Shown here: in pieces, positions 1 to 13,000 of the stretch | How the letters are laid out: the number at the start of each line of letters is the position of its first letter | Numbering within the stretch: position 1 is the first letter of the stretch | DNA from: Amyelois transitella | Taxonomy: Eukaryota > Arthropoda > Insecta > Lepidoptera > Pyralidae | Direction: 5' to 3' | NCBI RefSeq assembly: GCF_032362555.1 | Contig: NC_083506.1 | Span: 9,781,501 to 9,845,500 of the forward strand | DNA length: 64,000 nucleotides | Notes under the pieces: generated by a model | What the model saw: the letters and a program-made list of their open reading frames with translations, nothing else | The model's database searches: none | What the model was told of the DNA's origin: nothing | Translations under genes and position numbers: made by a program

Positions 1-90
1 TAAGTTCTAGTCTGACTTGAACGAAATCAGCCACTCGTGCTTAAATATACTTTTTTTATCCGACGGTGACAGAAGGGGGATATTCATGAA

Positions 91-195
91 GCTACGAACT
101 TTGCTACGGATATGCTACGAGTTTTGTCTACAAAGATGCTACAAGTGTTGTCTACGTTAATGCTACGAGGTCATTCTACTAGATGAGACTACGAG
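91..195. repeat. Degenerate ~24-bp minisatellite (GCTACGAG core)
   Basis: The core GCTACGA(G/A) recurs at 91, 114, 138 and 162, with a weaker match near 187, so the spacing is 23-25 bases. The units also share a TTTTGTCTAC-like second half. It lies in the last visible intron of the alpha-2/delta gene. A related CTACGA-rich stretch occurs at about 15190-15232. Confidence 0.6.
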
Positions 196-551
196 AAAAT
201 ATTTTTTTATGTACTACATAGTAATAGTACCTACACACAACTCTGGGCCACCCGCTATATACCAATCAAGGCGAGATGACACAGCTTTGACTTTGATGAG
301 TATGTACTGTAGCCGGTTCTATAATTGTTAATTTAAAGCTCCTGTGTTCGGTTTAATGGTAGAACAAATTCGATTTTTATATACAAAAGGTAAAATATGA
401 AATAACTTCAAATTCAACCTTACATTTTTTTATAAGTTTAACACAGTGATCATAATATTAAGATTTTTCCGCCTTTATCCCTAACATACTTTTAGACTAT
501 AAAGTAGAACAGAAACTTTGATTCTTACAATAAAAGTAGCCTAAAACTTAC

Positions 552-3500
552 CGTAACCAAACTCCACGCATCACCCGTGGTTTTCTTCAACGAACTATGA
601 GGACACAGCGCTTGGTAATTGTACACATCAACGTGTTCGAACACTTGTTTCTCCAGGAAGGACTGCATCACCAACTTGGTGTTCATGTCCAGGGCCCCGA
701 AGAACTGACCCACTTCTTCTATCTCTTTAGACATCACGATGTACCCAGAGCTGTCTATGACGTAGCAATGGTAGCGCTTACCTTCGCACGTGAACTCCTG
801 TTTTGGAAATGGGATAAATTAGTTTTAATAGTAGCTCGGTAGCACTGAGGTTAAAGGACTTTAGTTTTGATCTGATTTGATTAATAAGGCACACACAGAT
901 ATTTCTATGTAAGACTCAATCTTAGAAATAAGTATTGTTAATCATATCATCCAATGCAAACATTTTTCAAAGTGTAGGTATTTCTTATCGCCAATACAAG
1001 TATGCGACTACATTATTTTTACAACTGTTAGTTTTTACTGCGCAACAAAATTCAACTTAAAATTTATAAAACATAGTAATAAAAACACTTCCTTCCTCTA
1101 GAACTTTCATAAATTCAAAGCGGTCGCTTACTCAAACAGTCGGTACGTAAAAAAAGAGCTATGTTCGATTTTTCCGCGCTCTCCCGCGATCCGGAATTCC
1201 TTTCATCTAGCGTGGAATGACTGCCATGGAATCTCGTAAAATAAAGGCTGCTCTAGGAATTCAGGTCGCTATAGTTGGGACTATACATTATCTTTTTTCA
1301 GAGTTCTTCAGTTATTTTTAATTAATTAATTGCGATTATTAAGAATAACAAAACGCTTAAAATATAGTCGAATACTTGTTAACGAAAGATTAGATTACGC
1401 ATGTATGAGTTAACACAAGTCCTTACATTTGCGTATATTAGCTTTATAACACATTAATATTAGAAAATCTATTACGAATAGGAGTAGGTAATTATCAACT
1501 CAAAGATATAAACAAAACTCAAACTAGTCTACACGCATTCGAATTATTCTCTATCTAGTATCTAAAAAATAGTCTAGTATTAGATAAGATATATTTGCAA
1601 AATCAGTAGGAATACTCACAGGTTCCGTAGTCATGTTGGTGATTTCAGCGAACCGTTTCTGAAAACTCAAATACGAGTACTGAAATCCGACGACCGACGC
1701 CGGCGTCTCTATTTCACCGTCTCTATAGAATATCGCGTAGCTGGCCGTCATAGTGATGTCTCCATCTTCGTCCTGCACTGGAGGACGTTCCTTTATGATT
1801 TCGTCTAAGATCGGCAGCCGAGTGGCGACTACAAGGGAATCCTTGTTGATCATATGTTGCAGCACCGCCGCCTTGTACCATGTTTCTTCAATAGCCAGGA
1901 TGTACTTGTCGCCGAATACTCTGCATCATAAAATATTTGTCAAACGGTTAACTTAATTGAGGAAGTATTTCTATCCTGTATTTCTCATAATTATTAGTAT
2001 TTTTTTTATTTAAGTGCGATAATAGATGTTGAAGTATACTATGATGGTAGGATAATGTAAAGCTCCTTTCTTTTTTTGTTTTTGTATTTTATGAACACTG
2101 AAGGTATTCACAATGTCGAAAGTAGCTTACAAAGCTCATAATATTGTTTACGTTATTTTATTAGTCTTTTCAATACTATTGACTATCTACGTCGGTAAGA
2201 CGTATGTAATTACATTTTATGTTTTATGTTTTATCACTTATGAGGTGAAAATAAAATCAAATGCTTACTATTATTAAAAGAACTGAACTAATTAAGTACT
2301 CACTTATCTGTATAATTTTTATGCCTATTCCCAAAGTCATCTACCACTTCGTTCTTATCCTCTTCAAAGATGTAGTGCCACCTGGTCATGCCACTAGAAG
2401 TTGCTATAAATCTTACGCTCACGTTGTACTTCTCAGCCAGATTCCATTCGACCTTCGAAGCCTCCCAAGTTTTGAAGTAAGGCGTTGTTAATTTGGCATC
2501 GAAAACTAATTGCTTCACTAAATCTTCGTTGCAATAGTAATCATCCTTTTCTAGAGGTGTAGCTTTTTCACAATGTTCTGTTTCGAAATAAAACAAATCA
2601 TACATATAATATACCCTTACAGTGAAGACTGCAGGGGTAGACAGAACCAACAGTCTCGGAGAGACTGAAAGGCCACGTTCAGCTATATGCCTAAGTGGTG
2701 AAATTTAATTTCATATAGTATCAGTTAATTAGCATAAGTTGCTAGCATATTATTAGCCTTAAAGAAGAACCCCAAGAATACTTGAAAAAGGATCACAACA
2801 AATGATTTCACTTACTTTTTACGTCAAAGTCGTTGCTCTCAATATCTTCAGAGTACTGTTTTTTCGTGATATCAGTTTTGTTCATGGACAAATTGACGAG
2901 GAATTTCCAGATTTCTTCTTCGGCGTTATCCGACTCGTGACCTTCCAAATAGTGGTATTTACAGTATACCCTGCAGGAAACGCTCGTTTAAAATGTTGTG
3001 CATTAGGCTATTTAAGCATTTGTTTGAATATTAATTGAAGCAAGAGCTTAGTTTTTTTGTTAAAGGAAATGTATCGTACATCAATCAAATCAAAATCAAA
3101 TCAAAAATATTTTTATTTTCTCTCAAATATCAAGTAGTAAATGCAAATAGGTAAGAATATGAATATGAGAGACTGGTGTCTGAACTAGGCAGATGCCTGT
3201 ATCTCAGAAATCCAGCCTCCCCCCACTTGTGGTTAACATAAGTCATGATATCTCATGCACAATCTCATATGAAAACAAAAAGTATTTATTTACATACATA
3301 CATACATATGGTCACGTCTTTATCCTTTGCGGGGTAGACAGAGCCAACAGTCTTGAAAGGACTGAATGGCTACGTTCAGCTATTTGGCTTAATGATAGAA
3401 TTGAGATTCAAATAGTGACAGGTTGCTAGCCCATCGCCTAAAAAAGAATCCCAAGTTTGTAAGCCTATCCCTTAGTCGTCTTTTACAACATCCATGGGAA

Positions 3501-4095
3501 AGAGATAGAGTGGCCCTATTCTTTTTAGTATTGTTGCCGGGAACCACACGGCACCAATACAAAATGTATAGTATAAAATATAATACATTGTTATCTTTGG
3601 GAATTCCCAGTTATAACCTGTTGCTACGTTTGGAACTTCGAAAACGAGGTCTGTTTTCCAACACATTTTAAACTTTGTATGGTCTTCGACATTCCTAATA
3701 TTGGTATTATTATCTCATCTAGATCTGGTAAGAAAACGCATTTTTTTTGGTACATTTTTGCTTCTTACGACATCAATGGGAAAGAGAGCGTTCTTACTAC
3801 TTAGTATTAATAAATAAAACATGTTAAAATTGACATAAGATGTCTTTGAATATGTTATTTACGTGGTGGTTATATTAAGTACGTCTCTTACCAATCTGGA
3901 TGTACTCTATAGCTGAATCGGAAGTAATCCGTAACGTTGATTCCAGTCAGCTCTTTGCCTTGCTTGGCCTCCAGAGGGTTATCCTTGAGCAGCAGTTCCG
4001 TGTCTCCATAAGCCTTGGGCAGGGATATGCCCATGGAGAATGGAGTCCCTTCCAATTTGTTGAAGAAATATTCGTGGCTCACTCGAGAGATCCGC
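552..4095 (-). CDS. Alpha-2/delta exons 12-16: second Cache-like region
   Basis: Exons 4095-3892, 2970-2816, 2577-2304, 1920-1620 and 797-552 (residues 627-1020). Visible landmarks are [57 protein letters not shown] and [18 protein letters not shown]; the last is a second Cache-like strand pair. Exon 14 is placed at CGAAACAG (2580-2578) rather than the upstream CTGCAG near 2632, because the upstream stretch matches the CATA-ended repeat. Both choices keep the same frame and phase. The gene continues left of the window. Confidence 0.86.
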
Positions 4096-7000
4096 CTGGG
4101 AAACAAATCGTAATGGTGAGTCGAACGTTATTTTTTCAACTGTATATAATTTGGATAATGGGAATAGCCTTTACTTAATACCTATAGTTTACTATGTTTT
4201 CTGGAAATCCGCCTAAATTTTCATACTACCCTTGCGGGGTAGACAGAGCCAAGAGTCTTGAAAAGACTGAATGGCAACGTTCAGCTATTTGACTTAATGA
4301 TAGAATTGAGACTCAAATAGTGACAGGTTGCTAGCCCGTCGCCTAAAAAAGAATCCCAAGTTTTTAAGCCTATCCCTTAATCGCATTTTACGACATCCAT
4401 GGGAAAGAGTATTATAATAGTTTTTGTATTGGTGCCGAGAACCACACGGCAAATCATACAAATAAAAGACAATTTTGTGTTACAAATGACGATATTTTTC
4501 GACAATTCATGAATATTGCAATTTGTTAAATCCATAACTTCGCGCGAGTTCACTCAGCCAATTCGCAGAAAAGTTCTCGTTCGTTACGGCGGTCATCCGC
4601 TAACTAAAAGCTTCACTGAAAGCTCGTCACGGGACATCCTAGCTGCATAATTAAGTTTATGAACACTTTTCCAATAAACTTTCAGGCCGAGCGCTGAGTA
4701 CAAAACACTTTTGCGATCGTTTCTGTCAGTTATTGAAGCAATAATATGACATACTTTGTTTGTGATTATTTTAGAACGGTATAAAATAGAATTAACTTAT
4801 GAAGTTATCCTTGATTTTTTTGAGGATCTTTCTGTGGGTTTTACTAGGTTATACGAAACCGTAGGAAATAGGTAAACTGCATATTGAATGTGTGTTATAA
4901 TGCATTTGGTATTGATTTTATTAAGCAGACAAAATCTGTAATCTCTTCAAATTTACAACTACTAAATCTTTACCTCTTACGGGGTAGACAAAGTCAATAG
5001 TCACAATATTCCTAATCAATGTAAGTAAATTGTTTTTTTTTTCATATCATCCTCAATCTAAGGAAAGCCTTTTGTTAGGGTAAGTATACATCTTTTGATA
5101 GCTGAAATGCCCTTGAAACGATAAGTTCCCTACCTCATATCATCGTAATGGAACAGCACCCTGATGTCCCTCATGTCGCCATGGTCTCCGTCCACCAAGC
5201 TCACTCTTAGCTGCTTGATCTCCGGACCCAACTCCCTGGGGCCTTTCCCGTCGTCCACTTGTTCTACCTCCACGAAGTCTACACTGTTGTAGTTAGCTTG
5301 AAGTTCATCGTTAATCTGTTGATAAATGTGTTTGTTGTTTAATATGTATTGTATACGTATTAAGATGACACTGCTCTTCTAAGTGTATTTAGGAATGCAA
5401 TATTTAATGGGCCATAATATTCATTTTATGAATAGTATATAGTCCGCTACCCTCCGTTGGGCGGGTAGCGGCAAGCCAACCCTCACCTTTAAAGTCAAGA
5501 AGCTCCCGGTTAGGAATATGTTATGAATTAAAAACCTACATAAAATTTACCTATAAAAACTAAATAAGAAAATCGAAATATTTTCATCAAAGTCAAAAAA
5601 GTATCAAACACTCCAAGCGAAGCGAGGCGTCAAGAAATACCTCATTTTCTCCATTCGATATCCCAAGCCTTTCTATTGATTCCCCGAGCTAACCGAAATA
5701 AATCCAACGTCCAAATTGAATCTAGCCACTCTTTCCTTATACCAATACTTCGATCTTCAACCCGCTACAAGATGTGAGTAGACATTTTACAAAATAACTT
5801 TTCAAATTAGAGTCTTGCTTGTAGCTTTAATTAATCTAGTTGTAGTTCTTGGAGTGTAACTTCAAGGTCGAATAATTAGTTCGTAATTTGCGTAGTAACT
5901 ATAGAGAGTGTGTACTTATATAATAATGTTGTATTAATTAGATTAAATACTAACCGTAGTACGTAATAGTGGATGCAACAACAAGTAACCATTGTTGCTG
6001 ACGATGAAGGAATAGCCATTGACACCTAGCTGCAAATATACAAATCATTATTTATAATATTCGGAAGCATGAGCGGAAACCATAATTTACGGGTAAGGTT
6101 TTTTCTGCAGTGGATGCAGATACCTCCATATGACCGACTCAACTTTTGCCTAATAAAGGCTTCAAAAATCTAAGGTGAAACCAAACTCCTCTTCAGTCAG
6201 GTATATGTATAGCCGGGACTTTACCGCAAGAGGAAGTTTGAATACCAATCTTACATTCAAACTAAAGTTGTTTAGTCTGTAGACCGACTTTTACTTCGAG
6301 TTTCATTAAATAATTAATTCATCAATACAAAAACAACTTACAAGTACTACCTAAATAACTACTACTTAACTGCTACATATAAAAATACCTAAGCAGATAA
6401 TACACAGGTCTGTTAGGCAAATAGACATTCGCCTACATCCCAATTAATTCTAATTGATCCATCCCTTGAGCTCCATTATGCCGATATTGACTTAAAGCAT
6501 CATTCCACCGATGTGTTAAATGTGCACGTTAACTATCATAAGACAAACTTTGAGATTCATAAGGTCTGCCTATTACATATGTCGAAAACAAAATTTGTGA
6601 TAAAATAACCGATGTTTTATCAAGACTGCTTATCATTACTTTTACCCAACAAAAACACAGATAATTTAGTCACTTCCCTTTGGGCTATAGCACCATTTAT
6701 AATTTAGGATAAATATTTATAAAACAAACACTGGAAAATGAGAAACGTTGTTACCCAACTGCAGTCACCTATAATTCTGTTCAAAGCCACAAAGTAAAGT
6801 TTATTTATATAACTATCGACCCACCCCGGCTTCGCGCGGGTGCAATGCTGATTTTAGGTAAATAACTATTTAAAACATTCCTCTTGAATAATTCTTTCTA
6901 CTGAAGGAACTCGTAACCGTGATTTTAAAGATTAAAGCATTTTTCCTTCTTAAGAACGGACAGCTTGAAGCAGCTTTGTTTTATACAACATCTACCTAAA

Positions 7001-10000
7001 GAGCCTGAAAGCGCTTTTCACTAGCTTTGAGCCTTATTCTCAGAATCGTAGAGAACCTTCATTATACTGTGAGGTCGTGAAGGCTCGATGCCGTCGACTA
7101 ATTGCCGAATTCCGATATCCAGAAGTCCAATGAATATTAAATCTGCTGGAAAACAATGGTTCAGTGGATTCATTGATGCCCAATTGCGCATTCCGCGTAT
7201 GAAATATTGACAAACGATTTCCTCTTTTATATTGTTACAGAGTAAGTAGCTGGCAATGTTATGAAATATGTTTATTTACTTACTAACATTATAAGAAAAA
7301 CAAAGTTATTTTTTTTTATTTGTACCAATTAAACTTAAAAGATTACATGGGATACAAACCTAGCGATTCTGTACATACATACAATCACGTCTAATAGGCC
7401 AAGTTCACCCATATTGACAGTTTGCTAGTGCATCTCCTAATAGAACAATTCTGTAATTTATAAAAAAAAAAAACACAAAAATAAATAAAGGTAAAACATC
7501 CAAGACCCAAGATATATCAGTATTGAGTAAATAATATGGCTGATTACACAAATGAGGGGTGAGTTATCGGCACTTCCATTACGCTAACGTTATTATCTAC
7601 ATTGCGCAGGTTTCCTCGGCATTCTACGTATAATAAATGGTAAGGTAAAGCCATCCACTTCCTTTATACGATCATTTAGAGTTGCACTTAAAGTTAAGTT
7701 AATAAAATTAATGTTCCTACCTAAAATTAAAAGCAGTCTTGAAATTCTGCTTATTTGGTTACTAGAATAAATGAAATATAAGTTTTTAACATAATACTTT
7801 TCATTTTAGATATTTTTTTTAATGAGTTCTTCCTAATATGTTCGCCTTGATTGGACAAATTCGCATGATTCAGCAGATCTGTGTGTAAATAAAAATATTT
7901 TAATTAAGCTGATGTGGAGAGAAACAATGACGAGAAATCTCTAAAATTTCTCTCCGACTATCTTGCCGCGGTCACCCTCTCTTCCTGCAGCAGTATGTGG
8001 TATACGAGTATATTCAAAGATGGAAAATTCTATATATAACCAGCCGTCCCGGCAAAGGTTGTTTTGCGATATAAATAATTATTAAGTATTTTCTACTTTA
8101 AAAAAAATTAAGGGTGGAAAACCCTTAATACTAAGGGTTATGGAAAATAGATGTTAGCCGATTCTCAGACGACTCAATATGCTCAAAAAATTTCATGAGA
8201 ATCGGTCAAGCCGTTTAGGAAGAGTACGGGAACGAACATTGTGACACTAGAATTTTATATATACGAGTAAGATTAAATAAATATATGCAAGTTCACCTGA
8301 TGCGGCTGTGCGAGCTTGGCGATGCTGTCTATAGGGACGTCGGTCCCGGCCACCCCCAGCAGCATGGCGTCGTTGTGCTTCGCGTTGTACTTCAGGTCGA
8401 ACGCGGGGATGGCCACCGAAGTCACCAGCTTGTCTTCATCCGGCTTTAGAAATAAATTTATTACAAGCTTTTATTTTCAAAATAAAATAAAAGATATCAC
8501 GTGACACGTACGTGTGAAGGACATTCCCTCAATGCTAAAGCAAGCTTTATTTTGATTTCTTAAAAAACGTGCACCAAAATACTCCCCAATAATATTTAGT
8601 AGGTAGGTAAATCGTTTTGAGAATAAATTATAATGGATTGAAATGCTCTAGAAGACAAAAAAATGCGAACAAATAAAGCTTCAACTACATCTATAGACGC
8701 GAATGTAGTTTTGATTAGAGCCTTATTTGTTTTCGAGAGGCTTCTGGGAAATCAACATACATATATCCTGTGTCTAACGTCAAAGAAAATAAGTGAAGGT
8801 AATTGAAAAACAAGGGACCGTTTGGGAGTACTATTATATTAAAGAATAGAAATATTAACGTAAGAGGAATATATGAAGTGAAAGAAGATGTAATGGCCAG
8901 AATTGAAAAGGGTACGCTGAAATGGTTTTGACATGACGAAATAATGGATAAGGGCAGATTAACAAAAGGTATTTTAAGGCAGATCTAACTGAAAAAGTAG
9001 GACAGCCTCTTCTAACTTCTTGGGACCAAATTTCTAATGTTTTTAAAAAGAGAGATGTTAGGAGTTCCGTGATTGTCGAGAATGTATGAAAATAGTAAAG
9101 AGTGTGAAGAACGGCAAAGAAATCTGTAAGAATCATAGCAATTAATATGTGTGTATTAAAGCATACGTACCTTATCCACATCGCTGCTTACATCCCATTT
9201 AGCCGTCCTCTGAAAACATAATGAATTTTACTGGAAAATCTACTTAAACCTCGCTCAGAACAAAAGGAATACCAGTCATTATTATCAGTCAGCCATTATT
9301 ATTTCTTTGTTCATTTTTATCAGCCTATTTTGTAAACTCATTATATACTCTAAACCAATTAGATACTTTGCTTGAATTAGCTTGAAAATACTTTGCTATA
9401 AAGTTGACCGTGAAGACCTGAATTAAAAAAGGAACATTTGTATGTCATAGAATCGACTAAGAAACAAAATAAAATTTTAGTATCCCATAAACAAATGAAT
9501 AATGTATATCAATATCTTGCCTAATTGCCTTCATATACTCGTAAATCGTATCAGACATACTTAATTACTTTTCTATCGCGAATAACGCGAATTGTTAGTT
9601 TACAGTTAATTGGTTAAAACCTTTTTCTTACCTATCATTTTTAATATATGAAAACATGAATGAAGAATATATGAAGACATGTTTAAATAAAATTTTGGCC
9701 ATAATATTGCGTTAAATTTTACCTTTTATCCTTATCCTTAAGATTAGTGCAATTTCAAACTAAACTTAAAAAAAAATGTACCGTTTGATCAATATTAGCG
9801 TGAGTCCACGTGGGTGGAGGGTCTTCTCCCTCCAAGATCATGGGGCGAGCTATCACGTTGATGTACTTCAAGACCTGCTGCTGCACCTCCTCCACCGAGT
9901 GGATGTGTACGAAGTAACCTGGGGATCAGCATTCAATGTCTCTTCATGAAGATCCTGAGTTACTAGCTCGTAATTTTTATGGCATTTTTTTTTTCGCTAT

Positions 10001-13000
10001 CGGAAAAATTATATGCCATACGTTTGATAGTTCTATACCCATCAAACGTCAAGGAAGTTTTCAATCAAGTAGGTACGTGAATACGATTAATTTCCAGCTC
10101 AGACAAATATTCGGAAATCGTTTTTCACTTAAAGGTGCTCACTTGTGTTTGATTGTGTTTATGAGTAAGTTTATTGAATACGCAGATAAAGCCGCAGGCA
10201 AAAACGTAGTATCTTAATAAAAATATTAAACATACGATGAATAATCCAATATTCATCTCTCGTGATGGGTCTACTGAAAGAAATTTCTATTGAAATAAGT
10301 AGCACCTTTGAACTAAAATTACTATTATTTAATTAGTATTAAATGCTCCTACGAGTATATATAATTTAGTGTACATACCTAAATAAATAAATAAAATGAA
10401 TAATTTGAGACAGCGACTATTTTCGTCTTTTTGGGAATATTATTTAATATAATATTAAGACGAGTAGATCCCCGTGTAATTGGGTTACAAATCCCTGAGC
10501 AGCCTCTGCGCTCATTTTGAATGTAATTTCCTAACACCTCTTATGTCCGCAATATCAAATTACTCTTAAAATAATTATATGTTTATTCAATTCGTATTAA
10601 TAACGGTCGTCTATTTTGAAATTTTTACCTATAACTACTTTCAATCAAGCATAAAACCTAACCTACGCATATTTACGCAGTTATATAAAGATAAATAAGA
10701 TAAATTATAATTTTACATTTGATTAGGTACAGAGTGTGTCCCGATCATAGAATTCAATATATAAATATAAAAATGAATAAAATTTAATTCCTATTTCTAT
10801 TCTCCCTCTGTGTAAAAATATGGGTACAAGATGACTTTAGGAACTTTACCTCTATTCTGACACGCCATCCACTGAATCTCCCGCACATTAGTTACCTCCT
10901 TCCCTATGAGGTAAGTAAACACCCTCACAGGAATATACGTCTTCCCGTCCACAACCTCCCTATTATATTCCTCAAAAACTTCCGTCAAATTCCCAGGAAC
11001 ATAGTCCGTGATGACCATGACCAGTTGGTTGCAGCCTTGGGTGCTGCTCACGTCGCAATCACCACTTCTCGAATCTCTTTTCTGTAGAAATTGTTTGTTA
11101 TTATTTTTCTACTCAGTACATTTCATAATAAACATTAAGGTCTTAACGGACTTTTCCCGAAATGACTTTAATCATCCTCCTGGCGTCGAACCCGGTTGCG
11201 TCCTCCCTGGAGAGGAGCCCGGGGTGTACCTGTGACGATAAGCTAAAAAGTTTGGATCTCTGTAAAGGACTTCGTCATATCGCGACATACATATGTTCAG
11301 ACCTTTAATAATGTGGTGGTATGGTAAGATTTGTTAATCAGCCCAATTTATACTGTAATTTTAGATATATTTTTACCTGGTATTGTTAAATTAAAAATAT
11401 TCATGTAAATGTCAATAAAAATTACTTTGACTGAATTTTTATCTTATAGAAAAATGTCTGAATAAGAAATGATAATGGGCGAAATTTTTCATTGCATTCA
11501 TAAAAAGGTTCCTGGAAATTTTACCTTACTTATTTACATAAGCCGGCCGGCGTTAAAATTTCCTCGAAAATATTATTGTTACGAGAACAGGCAAAATAAA
11601 TTACAATAAATTAAACTGAAGTCAACAATCTTACCGCTTTCAGTTGTTGGAACGCTCTAGTATAAGCTTCTGTTAAGTTAGCATTTCCTTCCAAAGGAAC
11701 TTTATGAGTTTTTCCATTATCCGTGGGCTCCAGAGTATTCTTTATCGTATTCAGATTTTCCGGAGTCGCTTGTACGAGATCTCCGAAGCATCCAATTACT
11801 TCTTGCGTTACATTTTTAAATGTATACACATTTACGTAGTCATTGTTGGATAGGGTATCTAGAAGAGATTCTAACGTTCTTCTTGCTACGTAATTTTTGA
11901 AGCCGGTCATTGACCCTGATACGTCAAAAAGGATAATGACGTCTTTGGAGCACGTTGCAGCTTCGATGTACCACGATTTGACTCTGCAGTCGTATGTGTC
12001 TGTCTCTTTCCTGTTCCAGGGCATACCAGGGTAGAAGCGGAGTATACCATGAGAACTCCCAAAATACTGCCATGATAAAGATGGATCAGACTGATAATTT
12101 TTAGTAAACATCTCATTCAGGTCTTTTGACCACAATATTGCTTTTAGAGCATCAGTTTCTGTAATGAAAAATAAGAATTAAATATAGCCAGAATAAAACA
12201 TAGGTTTTTTCAAAAGCCATTATTAAGTAGGTACAAGATATCTGTTAACGAAATTCGTCTGAACATTCATTTATCACTTGACAATAGACACAAAATACAA
12301 TATAGATAAAACAATTGCGTTGGTTACATACCTTTGTAATAAATATTAGTAGGCACATGTACGCAACTAATGTTCGTATTGACGCTGATGTCGTAAAAAT
12401 GTGAATCCTTCTCCAAAGAAATGTTCAAATAGTTAGGATTGTCGACAGCGAACCGCGGTATTGTGATCTCGTACTTGTTCGCAGCTTCAGCCGCCTTCTC
12501 GTCCTCGTATTCGAACGTGGAGTACTTGGCTGAACAGTATTGGAAGTCGTCAGAATTCGTGAAATTAAACTCCTGCGCCAGGCGCTGCGCTGTCGCGTGT
12601 ATGCACTGTTGGATGAAAACAATATCTAAGAGTGTTCCCGATTGGCCTATGGGATAAGAAGCCATGCAGCTCATGTACGTTGTTTTTTTTTCAGAAGCCT
12701 GGGTTTAGATAACACAGACGATGACATAAAGTAACAGGTTTTTACACAAAATGACGTCCGCAACTCAAAGACTAGCCCAAAATTAGTATATATTATACCT
12801 AATTTGAGCTAAACGCAAAAATAGATAAATCCAACTGGCCGTTCCATAGAAAAGGGAAACATACTCGTAAGTAAACAATCGATAAAATCCTTGATAGTAA
12901 GAGAGCGACTAGAAAAACAAAGAAAATTTGAAAATGTTAGATTTATTCCCACGCAAATCGTTCAAGTCGTTAAGTAGGCTTTACAAACAACCAGTCATAA

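Noticed and set aside
2578..2640. Acceptor CTGCAG near 2632 for alpha-2/delta exon 14
   Set aside because: It is in frame and in phase, but the extra residues come from the inserted CATA-ended repeat. The acceptor at 2580-2578 has a good pyrimidine tract. RNA data could still show its use.
9936..10217. 93-codon plus-strand frame
   Set aside because: It lies in an intron of the minus-strand alpha-2/delta gene, has no domain pattern, and overlaps nothing that suggests a real gene.
10797..10849. Extension of alpha-2/delta exon 6 to the end of its open frame
   Set aside because: It would give [11 protein letters not shown] and a stop in the middle of the family. The donor at 10849 joins exactly to exon 7.
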